Below are positions 1-5,768 of a stretch of DNA of 5,768 bases, in pieces. The first letter of the stretch is position 1; the number at the start of each line of letters is the position of its first letter. This stretch comes from JALEGB01 sp038530925 (GTDB taxonomy: Bacteria; Pseudomonadota; Alphaproteobacteria; Rhodobacterales; Rhodobacteraceae). The position numbers and the translations under genes are program-made. The notes beneath the pieces were generated by a model, which saw only the letters and a program-made list of their open reading frames with translations, was not told the DNA's origin and searched no databases. The stretch is taken from positions 1-5,768 of the forward strand of contig JBCBCG010000224.1 of NCBI GenBank assembly GCA_038530925.1, written 5' to 3'.

Positions 1-1368
1 CATGAGAGCCTGGTCGGCGCGCTGAAGGCCGCGCCGCTCAAAACGCTTCGCCTGCTTGTCGCGCATTGGCGCGATCCCGCGCGGCTCAAGCAGGAGATCG
101 CGCGCCTGTTCCAACCCGACGCTGCGCTCACCCCCTTGAACGAGGACGTCGCGGCGCTGATGCGAGACGCGCATCGAAGCGGGCGAAGGATCGTGCTCGC
201 CACCGGCGCGCCGCGGGAGATCGCCGCCGCGATCGCCGAACGCGCGCCGACGCCGATCGACGCGGTGCTCGCCACGGATGCGGAGGTGAACCTCACCGGC
301 CGCGCCAAGGCGGAGGCGCTCGCCGCGCGGTTCGGCGATCGGGGCTTTGATTATGTGGGCGACGCCGCTGTGGACCTCGCGGTGTGGAAGCGCGCGCACA
401 CGGCTTACGTCGCCTCGCGCTCAAACGCGCTCTTTGACCAGGCGGGCGCCGCGGCGCTCCGCGCGCGGCGGCTGACGCCCGGCGCGCCCGCCCCGATCGC
501 GGCGTTTCTGGCGGCGATCCGGCCGCATCAATGGCTCAAGAACACGCTGGTGTTCCTCCCCGTTCTCGCCGCGCATCAGCTTGAACCGGCGAGCTGGCTC
601 GGCGCCGCGATCGCCTTTCTCTGCTTCAGCCTCGTCGCCTCGGGCGTTTATCTTGTGAACGACGTCTTCGACATTCAGGACGATCGGCGCCATCCGCGCA
701 AGCGCGCGCGCCCTTTCGCGGCCGGCGCGCTCTCGCCCTTGATCGGGCTCGGCGCCGCCGGCGCCTTCTGGCTGGCGGGAGCGGTGATCGCGCTGCTGCT
801 CTCACCGGTCTTCGCGCCGATTTTACTGCTCTATTGGCTCACCACCAACGCCTACACCTTCGCTCTGAAGCGCCTGCCCTTGGTCGATGTGTTTACGCTG
901 GGCGGGCTCTATACGCTGCGCGTCTTCGCCGGCGCCGCGGCCGCCTCGCTTTTGGTTTCGAATTGGATGCTGCTTTTCAGCATCTTCATCTTTCTCAGCC
1001 TCGCTATTGTGAAGCGCGTCGCGGAACTTCGCGTCTCCGAGCAGGACGGCAAGAGCGCCGCCAGCGGGCGCGGCTACGCCACCGGCGACATCGCGATGCT
1101 CACCGGAATGTCGCTCGCCAGCGGCTACGGCGCCGCGCTGGTGTTCGCCCTCTACGCGAGCAGCCCCGCGGTGGCCGGCCTTTATGAAAGCCCGTCGATC
1201 CTGTTCGCCGCCTGTCCGCTTCTCCTGTTCTGGATCAGCCGCGCCGTGATGATCGCCCATCGCGGCGAAATGCATGACGACCCGTTGGTCTTCGCCCTCC
1301 GCGACAAGATCAGCCTTACGGCCACGTTCCTGATCGCGCTCGTCCTGGTCGCGGCATCATATTTGTAA
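1..1368 (+). CDS. HAD-phosphatase / UbiA-family prenyltransferase fusion, decaprenyl-phosphate phosphoribosyltransferase-like (5' partial)
   Basis: Integral membrane enzyme expected to transfer a phosphoribosyl-type group to a polyprenyl phosphate at the inner membrane. The frame is open from base 1, so the start lies upstream; the TTG at 136 is internal. The first codons read HESL, which in HAD-UbiA fusions directly follows the catalytic DxDGT motif, so that motif is just outside. HAD motif II is LATGAP (196-213) and the acidic motif is GDAAVDLAVW (358-387). The UbiA part starts at IRPHQWLKN (517-543), typical of the decaprenyl-phosphate phosphoribosyltransferase branch, followed by the Mg/diphosphate-binding motif NDVFDIQDDRRHPRKRARP (658-714) and a second loop LKRLPLVDVF (865-894). 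About eight hydrophobic segments follow one another to a TAA stop. Known family: mycobacterial Rv3806c and rhizobial NoeC, which act in decaprenylphosphoryl-arabinose formation. Substrate here is inferred; another prenyl-acceptor reaction is possible. The flippase-like gene downstream fits a lipid-carrier pathway. Confidence 0.88.
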   Translation, partial: HESLVGALKAAPLKTLRLLVAHWRDPARLKQEIARLFQPDAALTPLNEDVAALMRDAHRSGRRIVLATGAPREIAAAIAERAPTPIDAVLATDAEVNLTGRAKAEALAARFGDRGFDYVGDAAVDLAVWKRAHTAYVASRSNALFDQAGAAALRARRLTPGAPAPIAAFLAAIRPHQWLKNTLVFLPVLAAHQLEPASWLGAAIAFLCFSLVASGVYLVNDVFDIQDDRRHPRKRARPFAAGALSPLIGLGAAGAFWLAGAVIALLLSPVFAPILLLYWLTTNAYTFALKRLPLVDVFTLGGLYTLRVFAGAAAASLLVSNWMLLFSIFIFLSLAIVKRVAELRVSEQDGKSAASGRGYATGDIAMLTGMSLASGYGAALVFALYASSPAVAGLYESPSILFAACPLLLFWISRAVMIAHRGEMHDDPLVFALRDKISLTATFLIALVLVAASYL

Positions 1369-1574
1369 GGAAAACAGTGGCTTTGGAGCCTCTGCTTTGG
1401 ATGCGCCGTGGCCGAAACGCCGCAATTGGCCGGTTCGACGCGAACGAAACACGTCGACGCCTCACTTTCGCGCTGCGCCGGCTCCACCAACGCGCGAAGC
1501 TATCTCGCATCCGCAGCATGCGAATCGACCCTGAAAGCGGCGCATAGCGTCGTTCTGAGACCGCTGGACGCTGA
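1369..1574. other. intergenic spacer between the UbiA-fusion and flippase-like genes
   Basis: This 206-base gap holds no convincing gene. A 48-codon frame (ATG 1401 to TAG 1547) is Arg-rich, has a GGAG at 1385-1388 that is rather distant from its ATG, and resembles nothing I recognise. A short inverted repeat GTTCG-ACG-CGAAC lies at 1433-1445 without a T-run, so it is not a clear terminator. I see no strong promoter. Whether the two flanking genes are co-transcribed cannot be decided from the sequence. Confidence 0.5.
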
Positions 1575-2582
1575 ATGAACCAACAAAAACAAGTACGGCG
1601 CGGCGTCTTCACCGGCCTCGCCCTCGCCATTGCGGCCTATGCGGCGATCGTTCTCTACGCCGGGCGAGACGAGTTGATGCGATCGATCGGCGCGGTGGAC
1701 GCCCGTCTCTGGCTCGGTCTTTTGGCGCTGACCGTGCTGCACTTCGCGCTGCGCTTCGCGCGCTGGCGCCTCTATCTCTCGCTGATGGGCCACAAACCGC
1801 CGCTCGGCTTCGACGTCGCGGTCTATATGAGCGGCTTCGCGCTCACAGCGACGCCGGGGCGGGTCGGGGAAACCTGGCGCGGGCTCTATTTGTCCGAACG
1901 CGGCGTGCCCTTCAGCGACCCGACAGCGGCCTTTGTCGCGGAGCGATACACCGATCTTGGCGCGATGGCGGTTCTGTCGGTGCTGGGCCTGAGCCTTCTG
2001 GCCGGCGCGCTCTGGCCGCTCGCCATCGTCACCGCGCTGCTGGTCGCAGGCTTTGTCGTTTTGCGCCGCCCGAACCTCGCCGAGGCGATCGAGCGGCGCA
2101 GCGCCGGCGGGCGGCTCGAGCGCCTCGGCGCAGGCGCCGCGCGCATGCTTCGCGTGGCCGGGCGGCTGCTCACGCCGCGGGTTATGGTCCTCTCTCTCGG
2201 CGTGGCCTTAGCGGCTTGGACGCTGCAAGGCGCGGCGCTGTGGCTCCTGCTGACGCAATCGGGCCATGACATCACGGCGGGCGTCGCCATCGGCGCTTAC
2301 GCGATCGCCATGTGCGTCGGCGCGCTGTCCTTCCTCCCGGGCGGCCTCGGCACCATGGAGGCGACCTTGATCGCGCTCCTGATCGCCGCGGGGCTCGACC
2401 CGGCGGCGGCGGCCTCCGCCACGATCGTGATCCGCGTGGTGACGCTGTGGTTCGCCATCGGCCTTGGCGTCGCGGCGACGGCGCTGCTGGAGGCGGATCG
2501 CTGGCGGCGCTCGAACGGCGCGCCGCTCAGCGCTGCGCCTGCGCCCCGCGACCCGACGGAGACCCGTTCGCCCTTCGCCTGA
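1575..2582 (+). CDS. Lysylphosphatidylglycerol synthase TM region / UPF0104 family flippase-like membrane protein
   Basis: A 335-residue polytopic inner-membrane protein. The start is firm on the upstream side: a TGA codon (1572-1574) sits in frame directly before the ATG, although only a weak Shine-Dalgarno is visible. Hydrophobic segments lie near residues 11-29, 45-60, 81-93, 130-163, 202-226, 235-254, 261-274 and 282-305. Family signatures are RWRLYLSLMG (63-72), the loop TATPGRVGETWRGLYL (91-106) with a downstream RGVP (109-112), and FLPGGLGTMEATL (253-265), which matches the PGGxGxxEA motif of the LPG_synthase_TM / UPF0104 group (COG0392 type). The cytosolic aminoacyl-transferase domain of MprF is absent, so this is the stand-alone membrane form, which in known members moves or handles lipids or lipid-linked sugars. 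Adjacent to the UbiA-type enzyme, it may flip that pathway's product or carrier (inference). The hydrophilic Pro/Arg/Ala tail (308-335) runs into a tandem repeat at the stop codon. Confidence 0.85.
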   Translation: MNQQKQVRRGVFTGLALAIAAYAAIVLYAGRDELMRSIGAVDARLWLGLLALTVLHFALRFARWRLYLSLMGHKPPLGFDVAVYMSGFALTATPGRVGETWRGLYLSERGVPFSDPTAAFVAERYTDLGAMAVLSVLGLSLLAGALWPLAIVTALLVAGFVVLRRPNLAEAIERRSAGGRLERLGAGAARMLRVAGRLLTPRVMVLSLGVALAAWTLQGAALWLLLTQSGHDITAGVAIGAYAIAMCVGALSFLPGGLGTMEATLIALLIAAGLDPAAAASATIVIRVVTLWFAIGLGVAATALLEADRWRRSNGAPLSAAPAPRDPTETRSPFA

Positions 2583-2678
2583 CGCGCGCGCCTTCACCTG
2601 ACGCGCGCGCCTTCACCTGACGCGAGCGTTCACCTGACGCGCTCCCCTTCGCCTGCGCGCCTTCGACTGGCGCTCGCG
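2574..2678. repeat. Imperfect tandem repeat, about six units of 14-19 bases
   Basis: Read directly, the units are 2574-2592 (TTCGCCTGACGCGCGCGCC), 2593-2611 (same with A for G at position 4), 2612-2628 (TTCACCTGACGCGAGCG), 2629-2647 (TTCACCTGACGCGCTCCCC), 2648-2661 (TTCGCCTGCGCGCC) and 2662-2678 (TTCGACTGGCGCTCGCG). The core is TTCRCCTGACGCG. The first unit covers the last codons and TGA of the flippase-like gene, and the units abut with no spacers. The sequence CGCGAGCG in unit 3 is the exact reverse complement of CGCTCGCG in unit 6, so a folded transcript is possible. Probably replication slippage; function unknown. Confidence 0.8.
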
Positions 2679-2680
2679 TG

Positions 2681-2709
2681 GCGCGAGCCGAGAGGGTTAG
2701 CGCTTTTTT
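2681..2709 (+). terminator. Probable intrinsic terminator downstream of the flippase-like gene
   Basis: A hairpin can form between GCGCGAGCC (2681-2689) and GGTTAGCGC (2695-2703): four G/C pairs, one G-A mismatch, then four pairs including one G-U, around a five-base loop. Six T residues (2704-2709) follow immediately. This is the only run of six T next to a GC hairpin that I found in the window, and it sits between two functionally unrelated gene groups. An overlapping stem, GCTCGCG-TGG-CGCGAGC (2672-2688), would compete with it. Confidence 0.5.
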
Positions 2710-2760
2710 CCATGATCAACGCCGTTTGAACGGTTTATTCGCCAGAAACCAATTTGGTGT
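2704..2760 (+). promoter_or_regulatory. AT-rich island with two inverted repeats, likely promoter/operator of the ABC operon
   Basis: Base composition falls sharply here compared with the GC-rich surroundings. It contains the inverted repeat CCGTT-TG-AACGG (2722-2733) and the inverted repeat ACCAA-T-TTGGT (2748-2758). A -35-like TTGAAC lies at 2726-2731, but the best -10-like matches 17-18 bases on (CCAATT or CAATTT) are poor. The position between a terminator and the first ABC gene suits a promoter with a repressor or activator site. The exact promoter boxes are uncertain. Confidence 0.35.
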
Positions 2761-2816
2761 TTTCTGCCCGTCGGGGCGCTGGAACGAGCGTCGGCACGAT
2801 CTTGGGCTCGAACGGC

Positions 2817-4610
2817 ATGCCAAAGGCGGCGACACTCGGCGAGGTGATGAGAGGCGAGGCGGCTGAGCCGTCTGGGCCGCCTCAGCCTGCGGCCGGGTTC
2901 TCCTCGCTCGCCCCGCTCTTCGGCGCGACGCGCGGGCTCGACCCGGCGATCCTAACCTCGGCCCTCGCGCTCAACCTGCTCGGCCTGGCGCTGCCGCTCG
3001 CCGTCCTCCAAATCTACGACAAAATCGGCGCGACCCAAGCGCTCGAGACGCTGACCATGATCGTCATCGGCCTCGTCGTCGTGGCGCTTCTCGAATTCGG
3101 CCTGCGTCTCGCCCAGAGCTACAGCCTCACCGTCGACGCTCAGCGGCTCGGTTATCGCATGACCATGGATGCGATCGAGCGTCAGCTGGGGCGCAGCGAC
3201 GCCGGCACCGATAGCGGCTCGATGCTGATCGAGAAATTTCGCGCGCTTGAGACGGTCGCGGGTTATGCGGGCGGCGCGCAACGGCGCGATTTGATCGATT
3301 TGCCGTTTTCCGGCGTGTTTCTGCTCACGATTTGGCTGATCGGCGGCGTGATTGTGCTGGCGCCGCTCGCGGTGATCGCGGTTTCGATCTTCGTCTCGCG
3401 CATCCTTCTCGAATACGCGCGCAAACTGAATGACGAGCGCGAGACCGCCGCCCGGCGCCGCGCCGATTTCCTCGGCGAATTCTTCGGCGCGCTGCTGACG
3501 GTGAAAGGCCTCGGCGCGGAGCCGCCGATCCTGCGCCGCTTCGAGCGGCTCGCCGCGGGCTCGGCCCGCATCGTGCGCGACGGTTATCTCGCCGCCGCCG
3601 ATCTGCAGATCTCGGCGAATGTGTTCAGCTCGCTCGGCTCCATCGCGACGGTCGGCGTCGGCGCGCTGATGGTCATCGACGGCTCGCTGACCGCCGGCGG
3701 GCTCGCCGCTTGTTCGCTGCTCGCCGGCCGCGCGATCCAACCGATCGCGCGCTGCGTGGGCGCGGTCAGCGAGCGGCATAAAGCGCTGATCGCCGCGGAC
3801 GCCGCGCAGTCGCTCTTCGAGCTTCCGCGGCCGCATGCGGCGCTGTTTTCGGGCTCTGCGCTCAGCCGCGCGCAAGCGGCGGCGCCGGCGGCGGTGGCGC
3901 TGGAGCGCGTCGACCACACGCTTGACGGCGCGACGATGCTGGATGAAGCGAGCATCCGCCTGCCGATCGGCGGCGTCACCCAACTCGCCATCGACGACAC
4001 CGAGCAAGGCGCGGAGATGATGCGCCTTTTGTCGGGTCTTACCGCCCCGAACGGCGGCCAGGTTCTGCTCGATGGCGCGCCGGTGACGGAACGACGGCAG
4101 CTTGGCGAGATCGGGATCGTCACGCCGAACACGCGGCTCTTCCGCGGCACCATCATGGAGAACCTGACGCTTTTCGGCGCGCTCGCCGACACGGAAGACG
4201 CGCTCTGGGCGGTCGAGGCGATCGGCTCGGACGCGCTGATCGGCAATCTGCCGGCGGGCTACGACACCATGGTGACCGCCGGCGCGGGAGACTCGCTGAG
4301 CGAAGCGCATTTGCGCGAGATCGTGCTGGCGCGCGCGCTGGCGCAGCGCCCACGCCTCTTGCTGCTCGATCAACCGCATATTTTCCTTGATGGCGGCGCG
4401 GAGATGCGCATTTCGCGCAATCTGGCGCGCCTGCGCGGCGAGATGACTGTGGTGGTGCGCTCAAGCCGCGCGGCGATCGACGACATCGCCGATCTTCGGC
4501 TCGAAATCGAACAAGGGTGGCTCCTGACGGCGCCGAAACGCAAGGCGGAGCGGAAAGCGGAAGCGGCGTCGGAAGACGCGCCGAAAGACGCCGCGGGAGA
4601 CGCCTCATGA
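2817..4610 (+). CDS. Type I secretion-like ABC exporter subunit with degenerate (probably inactive) ATPase domain
   Basis: A 597-residue half-transporter if translation starts at ATG 2817; in-frame TTG 2754, GTG 2757 and ATG 2847 are alternatives and no start has a good ribosome site. Residues 41-325 form an exporter membrane domain of the PrtD/LapB kind: ALPLAVLQIYDKIGATQALETL at 58-79 (key LPLxxLQIYDKI), the hydrophobic block 162-197, and the coupling region LLTVKGLGAEP (226-236). The nucleotide-binding domain spans about 357-570 and keeps its fold markers (LFRGTIMENL, LPAGYDT, REIVLARALAQRP). Its catalytic motifs are changed: Walker A reads LAIDDTEQGAEMM (no GKS/T), the Q-loop region is IVTPNTRLF, the signature is LSEAH instead of LSGGQ, Walker B is LLLLDQP (Glu to Gln), and the switch His is Ser. 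The 570-597 tail is Lys/Ala/Glu-rich. No frameshift is seen, so it looks selected rather than decayed. It overlaps the next ABC gene by ATGA, suggesting a heterodimer. The substrate is unknown. Confidence 0.85.
   Translation: MPKAATLGEVMRGEAAEPSGPPQPAAGFSSLAPLFGATRGLDPAILTSALALNLLGLALPLAVLQIYDKIGATQALETLTMIVIGLVVVALLEFGLRLAQSYSLTVDAQRLGYRMTMDAIERQLGRSDAGTDSGSMLIEKFRALETVAGYAGGAQRRDLIDLPFSGVFLLTIWLIGGVIVLAPLAVIAVSIFVSRILLEYARKLNDERETAARRRADFLGEFFGALLTVKGLGAEPPILRRFERLAAGSARIVRDGYLAAADLQISANVFSSLGSIATVGVGALMVIDGSLTAGGLAACSLLAGRAIQPIARCVGAVSERHKALIAADAAQSLFELPRPHAALFSGSALSRAQAAAPAAVALERVDHTLDGATMLDEASIRLPIGGVTQLAIDDTEQGAEMMRLLSGLTAPNGGQVLLDGAPVTERRQLGEIGIVTPNTRLFRGTIMENLTLFGALADTEDALWAVEAIGSDALIGNLPAGYDTMVTAGAGDSLSEAHLREIVLARALAQRPRLLLLDQPHIFLDGGAEMRISRNLARLRGEMTVVVRSSRAAIDDIADLRLEIEQGWLLTAPKRKAERKAEAASEDAPKDAAGDAS
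4595..4599 (+). promoter_or_regulatory. Shine-Dalgarno for the second ABC gene
   Basis: GGGAG lies seven bases before the ATG at 4607, inside the end of the preceding ABC gene. It supports ATG 4607 as the start and coupled translation of the two subunits through the ATGA overlap. Confidence 0.6.
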
Positions 4611-5768
4611 GCGCCGCCGCCGCCGCCTCTCCGGCAGAGAAAGCGCCCGCCGCCGCGCCAGGACCGACCGCCTCAAGCGCCAACGCCGCGATTGAAAACG
4701 GCTTGATCCAGGACGGGCTGTTCGAACGCTGCTTGGAGCCGTTGCTGCGCGCCGCGGGCTGGCGCGGTCAGACGCGGCAGATCGTCGAGGCGATGCCTCA
4801 TCTCGAGCAGCTGCAGAGCGTGAACGAGCTGCGGCTGGTCTTGCATCGGCTGGGCTATCGCTCGACCAGCGATCTCGTGCGCGCGGACGAGATCCTCGAC
4901 GAGCGTCTGCCCGCGGTGACGCTGCACGACGGCGCGCCGCGCGTGCTGCTCGCCCGCGCCGCCTCTGGCGAGCTCCTGGTGTTCGACAGCGAGACGCAGG
5001 AGACGGCCTGGGCTGCACCGCCGCGCGGCGGCGTGCGGCTCTACCGCGTTTACTCGCCGCTCGACGGCGACGCCGCGTCCGAGGCGGAGGCGGATCATGA
5101 ATGGCTGCGCAACGCCTTCTTCAGCGTGGGCGGCGACGCCAGCGTCGCCGGGCTTCTCACCTTGTTCGCCAACATTCTCGCGCTGGCGGCGCCGTTGGCG
5201 ACCATGGTGGTCTTCAATGTGATCCTGCCCTCGGAAGGGGTGCTGACGCTCGGCTTCTTAGCGATGATCGCGATCGGCGCGCTCTATCTGGAGAACCGGC
5301 TGCGCCGTAAGCGCTCGGAGATCCTCTCCAGCGCCGCCGCGCGCGTGAATTGCGCGATCTTAGTCAAGAGCTTCGGGCGGATCTTGGCGCTGCCCGCGGC
5401 GATGGTCGAAGCCGCCTCGGTCACCGCGCAGGTCACGCGGATGCGGCAATTCGAGAGCATCCTCGGCGCCTTCTCCGGCGCGGTGATGGGCGCGGTGTTC
5501 GATCTGCCGTTCATCATTGTGTTTTTGCTCGCGATCTTCCTTCTCGGCGGACCGCTGGTTCTGATCCCGATCGTGGCGGTCGTCCTGTTCGCGCTGATGG
5601 GCCTCTTGATCTCGCCCGCCTCGCACCGCGCGAACCGCAAAGCCGCGATGTCGAAAGAGCGCGCGCAAAGCCTGACCTTCGAGATGATCACCAATCTCGA
5701 CACGATCCAAAGCCTCGCTGCGCCTCGCCCAGACGCCGGCGCCAGATCGTCGCCGCATCGAGGCTTTG
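4607..5768 (+). CDS. Type I secretion-like ABC exporter with C39-like N-terminal domain (3' partial, possible frameshift near the end)
   Basis: Second ABC exporter subunit, starting at ATG 4607, which overlaps the preceding TGA. About 372 residues read well before the window ends, so the ATPase domain is not visible. Residues 1-30 are an Ala/Pro-rich leader. Residues 34-150 resemble the peptidase-C39-like regulatory domain of HlyB/LapB-type transporters (WRGQTRQIVEAMPH at 52-65, LRLVLHRLGYRS at 75-86, then a beta-rich part with PAVTLHDGAPRVLLARA). There is no Q...C catalytic start, so it probably binds rather than cleaves its substrate. The membrane domain begins near 178: segments about 179-207 (LALAAPLATMVVFNVILP, where the usual YDRV is FNV), 213-229, 286-313 and 314-335, with FDLPF at 298-302. 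The coupling region TIQSLAA ends near 5722. After that this frame loses family character, while frame +1 gives a more family-like PRRRRQIVAAS. It is probably the working partner of the upstream degenerate subunit (inference). A membrane-fusion protein gene would be expected downstream. Confidence 0.8.
   Translation, partial: MSAAAAASPAEKAPAAAPGPTASSANAAIENGLIQDGLFERCLEPLLRAAGWRGQTRQIVEAMPHLEQLQSVNELRLVLHRLGYRSTSDLVRADEILDERLPAVTLHDGAPRVLLARAASGELLVFDSETQETAWAAPPRGGVRLYRVYSPLDGDAASEAEADHEWLRNAFFSVGGDASVAGLLTLFANILALAAPLATMVVFNVILPSEGVLTLGFLAMIAIGALYLENRLRRKRSEILSSAAARVNCAILVKSFGRILALPAAMVEAASVTAQVTRMRQFESILGAFSGAVMGAVFDLPFIIVFLLAIFLLGGPLVLIPIVAVVLFALMGLLISPASHRANRKAAMSKERAQSLTFEMITNLDTIQSLAAPRPDAGARSSPHRGF

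Noticed and set aside
136..138. TTG as the start of the UbiA-fusion gene
   Set aside because: The same frame is open and family-like back to base 1 (HESL and the following helices belong to the HAD cap), so the start lies upstream of the window.
1401..1547. Small plus-strand frame of 48 codons in the first intergenic gap
   Set aside because: Nearly one quarter Arg, no family resemblance, and the only GGAG is 12 bases from the ATG. Too weak to call without conservation data.
2574..2678. CRISPR array
   Set aside because: The units abut directly with no unique spacers and are only 14-19 bases long.
2754..2816. N-terminal extension of the first ABC protein from TTG 2754
   Set aside because: It would start inside the putative operator palindrome, lacks a ribosome site, and adds 21 residues with no family counterpart; ATG 2817 is preferred.
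2678..2866. Plus-strand frame of 62 codons starting with GTG
   Set aside because: It spans the terminator and AT-rich island and overlaps the ABC gene start; its composition is that of noncoding DNA read through.
3584..4246. Minus-strand open frame of 220 codons
   Set aside because: Ser/Ala/Pro-rich shadow of the same ABC gene with no recognisable motif; the plus-strand product has clear exporter homology across the region.
2952..4379. Long open frame of 475 codons on the minus strand
   Set aside because: It is antisense to the ABC exporter gene, is rich in Arg, His, Gln and Asp as expected of a complementary GC-rich frame, and shows no domain or membrane pattern.
5714..5735. Programmed ribosomal frameshift in the second ABC gene
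   Set aside because: No slippery heptamer or obvious stimulatory hairpin, and frameshifting is not known in this family; an indel or sequencing error is simpler.

Overview
The window is GC-rich (roughly two thirds or more G+C by eye), tightly packed, and all genes are on the + strand. The gene families and codon style suggest an alphaproteobacterium, perhaps of the Hyphomicrobiales. This is inference from composition and gene content; there is no rRNA or other taxonomic marker here.

Region 1 (1-2582) is a lipid-linked sugar or envelope module. It opens inside a gene for a fusion of a HAD-type phosphatase domain and a UbiA-family prenyltransferase of the decaprenyl-phosphate phosphoribosyltransferase type; its first codons lie outside the window. 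After a 206-base gap comes a multi-spanning membrane protein of the lysylphosphatidylglycerol-synthase transmembrane / UPF0104 flippase-like family. Together they suggest synthesis of a polyprenyl-phosphate-linked pentose and movement of a lipid carrier or lipid-linked product across the inner membrane.

Region 2 (about 2574-2816) is the boundary. It holds an imperfect tandem repeat with units of 14-19 bases that begins on the last codons of the flippase gene, then a GC hairpin followed by six T (a likely intrinsic terminator), then a conspicuously AT-rich island with two short inverted repeats. The island probably holds the promoter of the next operon.

Region 3 (2817-5768) is the start of a type I secretion-like operon. 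Two ABC exporter genes are joined by an ATGA overlap. The first product has a normal exporter membrane domain, but every catalytic motif of its nucleotide-binding domain is altered, so it looks like a pseudo-ATPase. The second begins with a C39-peptidase-like domain without an evident catalytic cysteine and runs off the window before its ATPase domain. A heterodimer of a dead and a possibly active subunit is the natural hypothesis. Near the right edge the second gene appears to change reading frame, which is either an assembly error or a real disruption.

No tRNA, rRNA, CRISPR array, insertion sequence or phage gene was seen.
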